Of a DNA stretch of 64,000 nt, positions 41,130 to 49,149 are shown in pieces. The DNA is from Companilactobacillus zhongbaensis (GTDB taxonomy: Bacteria > Bacillota > Bacilli > Lactobacillales > Lactobacillaceae). Below the pieces are notes generated by a model. It saw nothing but the letters and a program-made list of their open reading frames with translations. It searched no databases and was not told the DNA's origin. How positions within the stretch are numbered: position 1 is the stretch's first letter; every line of letters starts with the position of its first letter. Made by a program: the position numbers and the translations under genes. The stretch is from positions 1 to 64,000 of the forward strand of contig NZ_RHOM01000005.1 in assembly GCF_003946515.1 (NCBI RefSeq), given 5' to 3'.

Positions 41130-41147
41130 ATATAAAGGTGATTTTTA

Positions 41148-42284
41148 ATGGCTGACAGAGATCCATATGACGTTTTAGGTGTCGATAAAGATGCCTCACA
41201 AGATGACATAAAGCACGCATTCAGAAAGCTTTCAAAGAAGTATCATCCAGATATTAACAAAGCTCCTGATGCTGAACAAAAATTTAAAGATATTAACGAT
41301 GCATATGAAACTCTCAAAGACCCTCAAAAACGTGCTCAGTATGACCAATATGGTTCTGCTGGCATGAACGGTGGCGCTGGTCAAGGCTTCGGTGGCTTTG
41401 GTGGCGGTGGCGGCCAGGGCTTTGGTGGTTTCGAAGACATTTTCAGCCAATTCTTTGGTGGCGGTACAGCGCGTCAAAATCCTAACGCACCTCGTCAAGG
41501 TTCAGACCTTCAATACCGAATGGATTTAACTTTTGAGGAAGGTGTCTTTGGAAAGAAGACAACCATTTCATACAATCGTGAAGAAAAATGTGCTACATGT
41601 GGCGGTAACGGTGCTAAGCCAGGTACTGATCCAATCACATGTAGTAAATGTCACGGTTCCGGATACATGGAAGTAGACCGTCAAACTCCACTAGGCCGTA
41701 TGCGTACTCGTGTAGTCTGCGACGTCTGTGGCGGAACTGGTAAAGAAATCAAAGAAAAGTGTGAAACTTGTCATGGTGAAGGAAAAGTTAACGAAAAGCA
41801 CTCACTAGAAGTTAACGTCCCAGCCGGAGTAGAAGATGGCCAACAAATGCGTCTCGAAGGACAAGGTGAAGCAGGCGAAAACGGTGGACCATACGGTGAT
41901 CTATACATCGTATTCCGTGTCTCACCAAGTAAAGAGTTCACCAGAAATGGTTCAACAATTTACGCTTCAGTAAACATCAGCTTCCCACAAGCTGCGCTAG
42001 GTGACGAAATCGATGTCAACACAGTCCACGGACCAGTAAAATTGACGATCCCAAGTGGAACACAAACCGGAACATCATTCCGACTAAAAGGAAAAGGTGC
42101 ACCAGTATTAAACAGTAAAAACATCGGTGACGAAAAAGTAACAGTAAACATCGTTACACCAAGAAAACTCTCAGGCGAACAAAAAGAAGCCTTAAAGAAG
42201 TTCTCTGAAGCCGGCGGAAACAAGATCCGTGAAAAAGATAGTAACTTTTTCAATAAGATCAAAGACGCGTTTAATGGAGATTAA
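41148..42284 (+). CDS. dnaJ: co-chaperone DnaJ (Hsp40)
   Basis: Delivers clients to DnaK and stimulates its ATPase. The 378-residue protein has the J domain with HPD at residues 33-35, a G/F-rich linker, four CxxCxGxG zinc repeats ([32 protein letters not shown]) and the C-terminal beta domains. The final third uses T-poor codons, unlike its start. The stop codon lies inside the first unit of a tandem repeat. Confidence 0.97.
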   Translation: MADRDPYDVLGVDKDASQDDIKHAFRKLSKKYHPDINKAPDAEQKFKDINDAYETLKDPQKRAQYDQYGSAGMNGGAGQGFGGFGGGGGQGFGGFEDIFSQFFGGGTARQNPNAPRQGSDLQYRMDLTFEEGVFGKKTTISYNREEKCATCGGNGAKPGTDPITCSKCHGSGYMEVDRQTPLGRMRTRVVCDVCGGTGKEIKEKCETCHGEGKVNEKHSLEVNVPAGVEDGQQMRLEGQGEAGENGGPYGDLYIVFRVSPSKEFTRNGSTIYASVNISFPQAALGDEIDVNTVHGPVKLTIPSGTQTGTSFRLKGKGAPVLNSKNIGDEKVTVNIVTPRKLSGEQKEALKKFSEAGGNKIREKDSNFFNKIKDAFNGD

Positions 42285-42367
42285 AACACAGAGAGCGGAG
42301 GCACACGGGTAGCTGCTGAGGATTTAAACACAGAGAGCGCAGCGAGGTTGGTCAGCTGCTGAGGATT
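42284..42367 (+). repeat. tandem repeat of two 42-43 bp units after dnaJ
   Basis: AAACACAGAGAGCG occurs at 42284 and 42326, and AGCTGCTGAGGATT at 42311-42324 and 42354-42367. The middle of each unit differs. The first unit begins at the dnaJ stop codon. Confidence 0.8.
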
Positions 42368-42420
42368 AACGCGTGTAGTCGCACAAGGTGCGGCGAAGCC
42401 GTGCCGCGACTACATGTGTT
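42368..42420 (+). repeat. long hairpin in the dnaJ-lepA island
   Basis: AACGCGTGTAGTCGC (42368-42382) pairs with GCGACTACATGTGTT (42406-42420) through 15 pairs, two of them G-U, and encloses GGTGCGGC-GAA-GCCGTGCC. The G-U pairs fit only a plus-strand RNA. No T run follows. Confidence 0.75.
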
Positions 42421-42668
42421 AACCGGAGGCCGCTACCTCGCGGAGCTCGTTTCAGCATCCTTGAGGATATAAATAAAAAGCACTATCCAGTTGCAGAAAA
42501 TTTAGCAAGTAAACCTAGATAGCACTAATTTATATCTTCAAAGTCGTGCCACGACACATGTGTTAACCGCAGACCACTGTGTGCCGAAATTAGTTTTCAC
42601 ATCCTTGATGATAAATGAAGAAATACTATTCAATCCACAGAAATCTTAGTAAGCAAGACTGAATAGCC
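42398..42668 (+). repeat. tandem repeat of about 144 bp with covarying stems
   Basis: ACATGTGTTAACCG recurs at 42412 and 42556. Downstream the two units stay similar (CATCCTTGA-GATA, then ACTAT-CA, CAGAAA, TTAG-AAG and ATAGC). The unit ends are self-complementary in each copy but with different bases: CTATC with GATAG in the first, CTATTCA with TGAATAG in the second. This points to a conserved RNA structure. Function unknown. Confidence 0.65.
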
Positions 42669-42750
42669 CAATTTCCACAAGAAAAAAACCAGCACCAAAA
42701 CATTTTGGTTTATCACAACACAAACCAAAAATCTCAAAATACAACAATAA
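42669..42750 (+). other. C/A-rich, G-poor tract before lepA
   Basis: Gene-free stretch rich in A and C with few G, similar to the tracts that follow the intergenic elements at 15.6 and 51.3 kb. Confidence 0.5.
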
Positions 42751-42781
42751 AAGGTTGAGGGACAAACCTCAACCTTTTTTT
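42751..42781 (+). terminator. terminator upstream of lepA
   Basis: AAGGTTGAGG-GACAAA-CCTCAACCTT followed by TTTTT. Confidence 0.88.
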
Positions 42782-42789
42782 GTTATAAT
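42781..42789 (+). promoter_or_regulatory. lepA promoter (extended -10)
   Basis: TGT-TATAAT immediately after the terminator, with no clear -35; leader of about 20 nt. Confidence 0.5.
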
Positions 42790-42815
42790 GGTTGAGTTAA
42801 AGGAGATTCACATAA

Positions 42816-44651
42816 ATGGATTTAGATAAATTAAAAGAACGTCAAAAACACATTCGAAACTTTTCCATTGTTGCGCATATCGACCATGGTAAATCGACGA
42901 TTGCTGATCAAATTCTTGAAAAAACCAACACAATCGCTAAACGTGATATGAAAGCTCAGATCCTTGATGACATGCCACTTGAACGTGAACGTGGTATTAC
43001 TATCAAGTTGAACGCGGTTGAACTGGAATATAAGGCAAATGATGGTGAAACTTACATTTTTCATTTGATTGATACCCCAGGACACGTTGACTTTTCATAT
43101 GAAGTTTCACGATCATTAGCTGCCTGTGAAGGTGCTTTATTGATCGTTGATGCAGCCCAAGGTGTTGAAGCTCAAACATTAGCTAATACTTATTTAGCAA
43201 TTGATAATGATTTAGAGATCGTGCCGGTCATTAATAAAATCGATCTTCCTTCAGCTGATCCAGATAAGGTCAAAGAAGAGATCGAAGAGATGATCGGTAT
43301 CGATGCCGAAAGTGCCGTTTTAACTTCTGCTAAAACTGGTGTCGGTATTGATGAATTGATCGAACGGATCGTCACAGATGTCCCTGCACCACAAGGTGAT
43401 ATTGAAGCACCTTTGAAAGCATTGATTTTTGATTCTGTCTACGATTCATATCGTGGAGTCGTTTTAAATGTCCGTCTTTTTGAAGGTGTAGTTAAGCCTG
43501 GTGATACGATTGAGATCATGAACAATCAAAAGAAATTTGAGGTTACTGAAGTAGGTGTGATGTCACCGAAAGCCGTTCCACGTGATTACTTAATGGCTGG
43601 CGATGTGGGCTATATCACAGCAAGTATCAAGACCGTTAAAGATACTCAAGTAGGTGATACAGTTACCCTGGCTAACAATCCTACTGCTGAACCATTGACT
43701 GGTTATCGTCAAAGTACACCAATGGTTTATGCTGGTATGTATCCAGTCGACAACGGTAAGTATGAAGACTTACGTGAAGCTTTAGAGAAATTGCAATTGA
43801 ACGATGCGGCCTTAGAATTCGAACCAGAAACTTCCCAAGCTTTAGGCTTTGGTTTCCGTTGTGGATTCTTAGGGTTATTGCATATGGATGTCGTTCAAGA
43901 ACGACTCGAGCGAGAATTCAACTTAGACTTGATCATCACGTCGCCATCAGTTGACTATCATGTTACTAAGACTGACGGTGAAAAGATCATTGTTGATAAT
44001 CCAGCTGAACTACCTGAGACTTCTGAGATCCAAGAGATCAAGGAACCTTACGTTAGAGCTGAAATAATGGTCCCTGAAGACTTTGTTGGACCAGTCATGG
44101 AACTTTGCCAACGCAAACGTGGAGAGTTCGTGACAATGGATTATTTAGACAAATATCGAGTTAATGTGATTTATAAATTACCATTGCTCGAAATAATTTT
44201 TGATTTCTTTGACGATTTAAAATCAAATACTAAAGGTTATGCTTCACTCGATTACGAAGTTGAAGACTATATGCCAAGTGACCTAGTTAAGATGGATATC
44301 TTGTTGAATGGTGAGCCAGTCGATGCACTGAGTTTCATTGTCCATCGTGACTTTGCTTATCAACGTGGACGTGACATCGTTTCGAAACTAAAAGAAGTTA
44401 TCCCACGTCAGATGTTTGAGATTCCGATCCAAGCAGCCATCGGTAATAAGATCGTTGCTCGTGCGACAGTCAAAGCTTATCGAAAAGATGTTACTGCTAA
44501 ACTTTATGGTGGTGACAGAACCCGTCGGGACAAGCTATTGAATAAGCAAAAAGCAGGTAAGAAACGAATGAAAGAAGTTGGAAAAGTTTCTATTCCGCAA
44601 GAAGCATTCATGTCTGTTCTAAACTTAAATCGAGGCAAAGAATCTGATTAA
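42816..44651 (+). CDS. lepA: elongation factor 4 (LepA)
   Basis: Ribosomal GTPase that helps stalled or badly positioned ribosomes. The 611-residue protein has the G1 motif [16 protein letters not shown] (about residues 18-33), [14 protein letters not shown] and NKIDLP, then EF-G-like domains and the LepA-specific C-terminal domain ([38 protein letters not shown]). AAAGGAG precedes the ATG. Complete. Confidence 0.97.
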   Translation: MDLDKLKERQKHIRNFSIVAHIDHGKSTIADQILEKTNTIAKRDMKAQILDDMPLERERGITIKLNAVELEYKANDGETYIFHLIDTPGHVDFSYEVSRSLAACEGALLIVDAAQGVEAQTLANTYLAIDNDLEIVPVINKIDLPSADPDKVKEEIEEMIGIDAESAVLTSAKTGVGIDELIERIVTDVPAPQGDIEAPLKALIFDSVYDSYRGVVLNVRLFEGVVKPGDTIEIMNNQKKFEVTEVGVMSPKAVPRDYLMAGDVGYITASIKTVKDTQVGDTVTLANNPTAEPLTGYRQSTPMVYAGMYPVDNGKYEDLREALEKLQLNDAALEFEPETSQALGFGFRCGFLGLLHMDVVQERLEREFNLDLIITSPSVDYHVTKTDGEKIIVDNPAELPETSEIQEIKEPYVRAEIMVPEDFVGPVMELCQRKRGEFVTMDYLDKYRVNVIYKLPLLEIIFDFFDDLKSNTKGYASLDYEVEDYMPSDLVKMDILLNGEPVDALSFIVHRDFAYQRGRDIVSKLKEVIPRQMFEIPIQAAIGNKIVARATVKAYRKDVTAKLYGGDRTRRDKLLNKQKAGKKRMKEVGKVSIPQEAFMSVLNLNRGKESD

Positions 44652-44657
44652 TAATAC

Positions 44658-44699
44658 AAAAACCGTTAATTTACAATATGTAAGTTTAACGGTTTTTTT
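44658..44699 (+). terminator. lepA terminator
   Basis: AAAAACCGTTAA pairs with TTAACGGTTTTT, enclosing a TTTACA/TGTAAG extension. Confidence 0.85.
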
Positions 44700-44719
44700 C
44701 GATAGGTAGGGGGATTACT

Positions 44720-45688
44720 ATGAAAATGAAAGCAGCTGTTATTGAAAAAACAGGGACTCCAGATGAAATAAAAATTGAAAAAATTGATATACCACAAATT
44801 AGTAAAAACGAAGTCCTCGTCAGAATTCACGCAGCATCGGTCAACCATGTTGACACGTTCGTACGTTCAGGAGCGTTTAAAACTAAGATGAAATATCCAT
44901 TCGTTGTTGGAAGAGATGCAGTGGGGGAAATTGAAAAAATCGGTGAAAACGTTCATGGGTTTTCTATTGGCCAAAGAGTTTGGACGAATTCGATGGGGTA
45001 TGATGGGCGACCTGGTATTACGAGTGAATTTTCAGCCATTCCGGCAGAGAGACTTTTTCCAAATCCTGAAGGCGTTGATGAATTGCAGTTATTAGCGTCC
45101 GTGCATTCAAGTGCTACTGCTGAAATATTATTGGATGACATTTTACGTGTGAAATCGGGTAATAAGATCTTGATCGAAGGCGCAGGGGGACACGTCGGTA
45201 CAAAGTTGGTTTCTATTGCCAATATTAACGGACTAACGGTATCAACGACCAGCAATCAACGAGACTTTGATAATTTGAAAAATTTGGGAACCACATCAAC
45301 TTATGATTATTCAGATCCAGTATCCGAAATTGATGAGAATTTTGATTACATAATTGATACTTCTGGTAAAAATGGGCTGCAACAAAACTTGGATCATTTA
45401 AATCAAGGAGGACAGATCGGCTTGATCACTGCCCCAAGTGATGACCATTTTGAGTTCAAAGTCAGCGATTTTTACATGAACCTAAAGCAGATCAAAGGTT
45501 TTGTGATTAGCCATGCGAATATCTCACAGATTCAAAAAGCAGGAATGTTTTTAAATCAATATTTCGGCGACAACAAATTGTTAGATGATGATTTACTAAT
45601 TAAATCGCTTGATGACGTCAAATATGCCCACATTTCACTAGAAAATAACCAAAATCATCGTCAAAGGATCATTATCAAAATTCAATAA
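44720..45688 (+). CDS. MDR-family NAD(P)-dependent oxidoreductase (quinone-reductase-like)
   Basis: A 322-residue medium-chain dehydrogenase with the GroES-like start (EVLVRIHAASVNHVDTFVRS, VGRDAVGEIEKIGENV) and Rossmann motif IEGAGGHVGTKLVSIA (about residues 153-168). It lacks the cysteines that bind structural zinc in alcohol dehydrogenases, so it fits the zinc-free quinone oxidoreductase group (NADPH:quinone reductase, QOR). Substrate cannot be told from sequence. Single gene between terminators; GTAGGGGG precedes the ATG. Confidence 0.85.
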   Translation: MKMKAAVIEKTGTPDEIKIEKIDIPQISKNEVLVRIHAASVNHVDTFVRSGAFKTKMKYPFVVGRDAVGEIEKIGENVHGFSIGQRVWTNSMGYDGRPGITSEFSAIPAERLFPNPEGVDELQLLASVHSSATAEILLDDILRVKSGNKILIEGAGGHVGTKLVSIANINGLTVSTTSNQRDFDNLKNLGTTSTYDYSDPVSEIDENFDYIIDTSGKNGLQQNLDHLNQGGQIGLITAPSDDHFEFKVSDFYMNLKQIKGFVISHANISQIQKAGMFLNQYFGDNKLLDDDLLIKSLDDVKYAHISLENNQNHRQRIIIKIQ

Positions 45689-45728
45689 TATCGAAATACT
45701 GAAATATAGTAATTATTTATATGATGTT

Positions 45729-45762
45729 TTAGTTAACGTTAGTAAATAATAACTAAATTTTT
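45729..45762 (+). terminator. weak possible terminator after the MDR gene
   Basis: TTAGTTA (45729-45735) pairs with TAACTAA (45750-45756), then ATTTTT. The stem is AT-rich, so support is weak. Confidence 0.3.
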
Positions 45763-45877
45763 AGAAATGATTTTATGTAATTTAAATTTTCAAATTTCAC
45801 ATTCTCATAATTCTAATTTTCTTTAAATAATTGGGCTATACAATAGTTGCGGCAATTGATGTAGGCGATTAGAGAAA

Positions 45878-45891
45878 GGTAAGCGTTATCA
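45878..45891 (+). promoter_or_regulatory. cre site 1 (CcpA)
   Basis: GGTAAGCGTTATCA differs from the cre consensus TGWAANCGNTNWCA at one position. About 150 bp upstream of the predicted start site of the secreted-protein gene. Confidence 0.6.
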
Positions 45892-45897
45892 TCGATT

Positions 45898-45913
45898 TGT
45901 GATGCAAGTCACA
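45898..45913. promoter_or_regulatory. CRP/FNR-type palindrome
   Basis: TGTGATGCAAGTCACA is a perfect TGTGA-N6-TCACA site as bound by CRP/FNR-family regulators (in lactobacilli, for example Flp or ArcR). It lies 7 bp downstream of cre site 1. Confidence 0.6.
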
Positions 45914-46000
45914 TAAAGCTGACCTTAACTTAAAAAAATACTTATAGAAATCAGTTTATTGATAACTAAAAAATTACTATAATTACTGATATTTTAGTAA

Positions 46001-46014
46001 TAAAAGCGTTTACA
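46001..46014 (+). promoter_or_regulatory. cre site 2 (CcpA) overlapping the -35
   Basis: TAAAAGCGTTTACA has one mismatch to the cre consensus, and its last six bases are the -35 hexamer, a placement that predicts CcpA repression. Confidence 0.7.
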
Positions 46015-46037
46015 TTTTTTTACTATGGGTTTATAAT
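46009..46037 (+). promoter_or_regulatory. promoter of the secreted GW-like protein gene
   Basis: TTTACA (46009-46014), 17 nt, TATAAT (46032-46037). Nearly consensus, so it should be strong when CcpA is off. Confidence 0.8.
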
Positions 46038-46089
46038 TTATGTATTAACAAATTGATTAATAAATGTATATTTTTTGGGGGAATGTGTT

Positions 46090-47388
46090 ATGAAGAAATA
46101 CAACCTACTTTATGCTTCACTCTTAGCAATTCCAGTTGCTTTGCTCGGTGCCGGTAACGCTCAAGCTGCTGACACGAATTCTACTGATCAAACCCCAGTA
46201 GAAGATGTTGCTACTGAAACAGAACAAACAAATACTGTAGCCAATACTCAAGCTAGTCAACAAGCTCCAGAAGCTGTTGCTACGACTCAAGAACAAAATG
46301 CTCCTTTGGTAGTTGAAAATGATCCAACTGACCAAGCTGCTCAAGTTCAAGGTACTAGCGAACCAACAGTTTCATCAACAGAGCCAACAACTGGTGGTAA
46401 CTATACTGAAGGAAGAGCTTATTGGATCGCTAACCCTGATTACTACATCTGGGACACTCCATACAGTGATACTTCTCAAGTAGTAGCCAAGGGTGGAGAC
46501 TACACACACACTGTATTCAAAGGCTTGAACCAAGCTGCTAACGCTGAAGGTAATTTGTATGAACAAGTTACTAACAATGATAATGTAACTGGCTGGATCT
46601 ACTTGCCTGCTTTGTCAGAATCTGATCCTAATGCTGCTGTAGAAGTACCAGAAGCTCCTGCAGCACCTACAGATACTTCAGCTGATGCTTCGGCCGATGC
46701 TGATGCAAGTGCAGACGCAGAAGCACCTGCAGATCCATTGGACACTATCAAAAATGCTGCTGACAAGACTGGTGATACAGCTGATTCAGTAACTAATGCT
46801 ATCGACAAGACTCAAGGTTTGCTACAAGAACCTGGTAAAGTTATTACAAACGGTATTACTAATGGACTTACAAACTTGACAGACATTAACAATGCTGCCA
46901 CGGGAAATGTAACATCTGTGATAGATAACTTATCGAAGACTGGTGAAAGCCTTTCAGGCTTGCACGACACTACTAAGAAATTAGTATCAGCTCCTGTTAC
47001 TGATTTGAAGGATGCCGTAAACAATCTTGGTCAAACTGGCCAAGCAATCTTTGACAACGGTAAGGGTGCATTGGACAATGTACGTACTGCTGCTAAAGAT
47101 GCTGCAAACGATGTAAGTAGCGTTTACGATGGCGTTACTGGCGCTGTTAAGAAAGTTGCTGGTACTGCCGGTGATGTACTTGATGGTGTTAACAGTGGTG
47201 TCAAGAAAGTTACAGATACCGTTTCAACTGTTGCTGACGGAGTACAAAAAGTCGGTGAGACTGTATCAAAAATTACTGGTGGAGTTTCTGGCCTCGTAAG
47301 TAAAGCCGGAGATGCTGTTAGTGGTTTAACTAGTGCAGGAAAGACTATTTCATCAATTGTGAGTGGTCTAACAGGTTTACTAAAATAA
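46090..47388 (+). CDS. secreted protein with GW/SH3-like domain and helical repeat tail
   Basis: No close functional assignment. The 432-residue product has a signal peptide (MKKYNLLYASLLAIPVALLG, cleavage likely after AQA near residue 27), a Thr/Gln/Glu-rich linker, a GW-like wall-binding domain (about residues 100-175: YWIANPDYYIWDTPY to GWIYLPAL), an Ala/Asp linker, and a long amphipathic helical tail from about residue 215 with repeating VxxxxDxVxxG units. No LPXTG motif, so attachment would be non-covalent. ATG 46090 follows GGGGGAA. Promoter carries two cre sites and a CRP-type box. Confidence 0.75.
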   Translation: MKKYNLLYASLLAIPVALLGAGNAQAADTNSTDQTPVEDVATETEQTNTVANTQASQQAPEAVATTQEQNAPLVVENDPTDQAAQVQGTSEPTVSSTEPTTGGNYTEGRAYWIANPDYYIWDTPYSDTSQVVAKGGDYTHTVFKGLNQAANAEGNLYEQVTNNDNVTGWIYLPALSESDPNAAVEVPEAPAAPTDTSADASADADASADAEAPADPLDTIKNAADKTGDTADSVTNAIDKTQGLLQEPGKVITNGITNGLTNLTDINNAATGNVTSVIDNLSKTGESLSGLHDTTKKLVSAPVTDLKDAVNNLGQTGQAIFDNGKGALDNVRTAAKDAANDVSSVYDGVTGAVKKVAGTAGDVLDGVNSGVKKVTDTVSTVADGVQKVGETVSKITGGVSGLVSKAGDAVSGLTSAGKTISSIVSGLTGLLK

Positions 47389-47401
47389 TCGACTAAAACT
47401 A

Positions 47402-47433
47402 AGTCTTGAGGCGAAAAGCTTCAAGGCTTTTTT
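47402..47433 (+). terminator. terminator of the secreted-protein gene
   Basis: AGTCTTGA pairs with TCAAGGCT, with inner AAGC, followed by TTTTTT. Confidence 0.85.
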
Positions 47434-47501
47434 ATTTGGGAAAAAATATTTTTAGGCTACAATAAGATTATTGATCAAACATTTTTAAGGAGGAATGCTG
47501 G

Positions 47502-48830
47502 ATGAAAAATTATGATGCAATTGTTATCGGTGGAGGTCCTGCTGGTGGTGCGGCTGCCTATGGCTTAAAAGCTGCAGGAAAGACTGTTGCGATTTTTGAA
47601 GGTGATCTCTGGGGTGGAACTTGTCCCAACCGTGGCTGTGATCCTAAGAAGATGTTACTGAGTGCCGTTGAAGCCCGTGACCGGATCAAACAGTTACAAG
47701 GCAACGGCTTTTCAGAAGTTCCTTATGCTAATTGGACGGAGATGGAGCGTTTTAAGGAAACCTATACCTCAAAGGTCCCAGAAGGCACTAAAAATGGTCT
47801 TGATTCAGCAGGAATCGATACTTTTCATGGTAATGCCAGCTTTATTTCTGAAAATGAGATAAAGCTTAGATCAGAAACATTCCAAGCTGATAAATTCATT
47901 ATTGCGACTGGTCAAAAACCATCGCTCTTAAATATTCCCGGATCAGATAATATGATCACGAGTAATGAATTTTTATCGATGAAAGAAATGCCTAAATCGA
48001 TCACGTTCATCGGTGCAGGATATATCGCGATGGAATTAGCTAATATTGCTAGTGCAACAGGAGCAGAAGTCCACTTGATCCATCATAATGATCGTCCGCT
48101 CAAAGCTTTTGATGGTGACTTTGTTGACGATATGGTAGAACACATGAAAGCCAGTGGCATCAAATTTCACTTTAATGTGGATGTTGATGAAGTGAAAAAG
48201 ACTGCTGATGGTTTATCGATCCAAGCTAAGGATTTTGAATTGAATACCGGAGCCGTAGTCTGTGCAACCGGTCGTATCCCCAACGTTGCCGAATTGAATT
48301 TAGACAAAGCTGGTGTGACTGTTGAAAAAGCAGGGATCAAGGTAAACGACAATCTCCAAACTACTAATCCTAAGATCTATGCGGTCGGAGATGTTATCGC
48401 AAAAACAGAACCGAAGTTAACGCCAGTTGCCGGTTTTGAGGCTAAATACGCGGTTCAACACATTTTGGGTAAAATCAATACTCCAATCACTTATCCAGCC
48501 ATTCCAACGCTCGTCTATGGGAGCCCAAAATTAGCCAAAGTCGGTGTATCTATCCCAGAAGCTAAGGCTGACTCCGATCATTACCAAGTAAGCGAGTTTG
48601 ATCTAACTAGCTGGTTCACATATCACCGCTTAAATGAACCCAAAGCGGCAGCCAAAATAGTATTGGACAAAAATAAAACAATTGTCGGAGCAACCGTGCT
48701 GACTGAGCAAGCTGATGAGCTGATCAACTTGTTGACGATTGCCATCGATAAAAAGATGGACAACAGTTCATTGAACGACTTCATCTTTGGCTATCCAACC
48801 GTTGCTAGTGACTTGCAATACTTATTTTAA
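47502..48830 (+). CDS. class I pyridine nucleotide-disulfide oxidoreductase (glutathione-reductase-like)
   Basis: FAD- and NAD(P)H-dependent enzyme of 442 residues. FAD-binding GGGPAGGAAAYGLKAAG lies at the N-terminus; the redox pair is Cys41-Cys46 in GGTCPNRGCDPKK; the NAD(P)-binding motif is FIGAGYIAMELANIA; YAVGDV contacts FAD. The C-terminal active-site HPT-E motif of classical glutathione reductase reads GYPTVASD here, so the proton-relay His is not conserved and the true substrate may not be glutathione. AGGAGG precedes the ATG. Confidence 0.85.
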   Translation: MKNYDAIVIGGGPAGGAAAYGLKAAGKTVAIFEGDLWGGTCPNRGCDPKKMLLSAVEARDRIKQLQGNGFSEVPYANWTEMERFKETYTSKVPEGTKNGLDSAGIDTFHGNASFISENEIKLRSETFQADKFIIATGQKPSLLNIPGSDNMITSNEFLSMKEMPKSITFIGAGYIAMELANIASATGAEVHLIHHNDRPLKAFDGDFVDDMVEHMKASGIKFHFNVDVDEVKKTADGLSIQAKDFELNTGAVVCATGRIPNVAELNLDKAGVTVEKAGIKVNDNLQTTNPKIYAVGDVIAKTEPKLTPVAGFEAKYAVQHILGKINTPITYPAIPTLVYGSPKLAKVGVSIPEAKADSDHYQVSEFDLTSWFTYHRLNEPKAAAKIVLDKNKTIVGATVLTEQADELINLLTIAIDKKMDNSSLNDFIFGYPTVASDLQYLF

Positions 48831-48868
48831 AAATAGTTATCGAAACAATCGATAATTTCCAATACAAG

Positions 48869-48897
48869 TTGACAAAAATTAAATAGTTCACTATATT
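48869..48897 (+). promoter_or_regulatory. promoter of the proline T-box/ProRS unit
   Basis: TTGACA (48869-48874), 17 nt, TATATT (48892-48897). Confidence 0.8.
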
Positions 48898-48903
48898 AAA
48901 CGT

Positions 48904-49129
48904 ATAGCTTTAAAGATTTGGAATATTAATGACCAGACGGCGCCAGAGAATCTATCAATTGCTGGAAGATAGAACACCGTGAACTGTTCATGAACCTGCC
49001 AAATCTACTTGTTGTCGCAAGACAATCGCTATTCAGCGTTACGAATCGAGTGAATCTTCGAAATGAAGATTAATTAAGGTGGCACCACGGAAACTACTTC
49101 GTCCTTTGTTGGATGAGGTAGTTTTTTTT
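48904..49129 (+). promoter_or_regulatory. T-box riboswitch, proline specific
   Basis: Stem I closes by GATTTGG pairing with CCAAATC (48999-49005). It has an AGAGA motif, GCTGGAAGATAGA, and the specifier in GAACCTGCC: CCT (48995-48997), a proline codon. The T-box sequence AAGGTGGCACCACGG spans 49076-49090. The terminator AACTACTTCGTCC (49092-49104) pairs with GGATGAGGTAGTT (49111-49123) before a T run. Uncharged tRNA-Pro should stabilise the antiterminator and switch on the ProRS gene. Confidence 0.93.
49092..49129 (+). terminator. T-box regulatory terminator
   Basis: Thirteen-pair stem around TTTGTT with eight T after it; mutually exclusive with the T-box antiterminator. Confidence 0.9.
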
Positions 49130-49149
49130 ATACATTTAGGAGGGATAGA

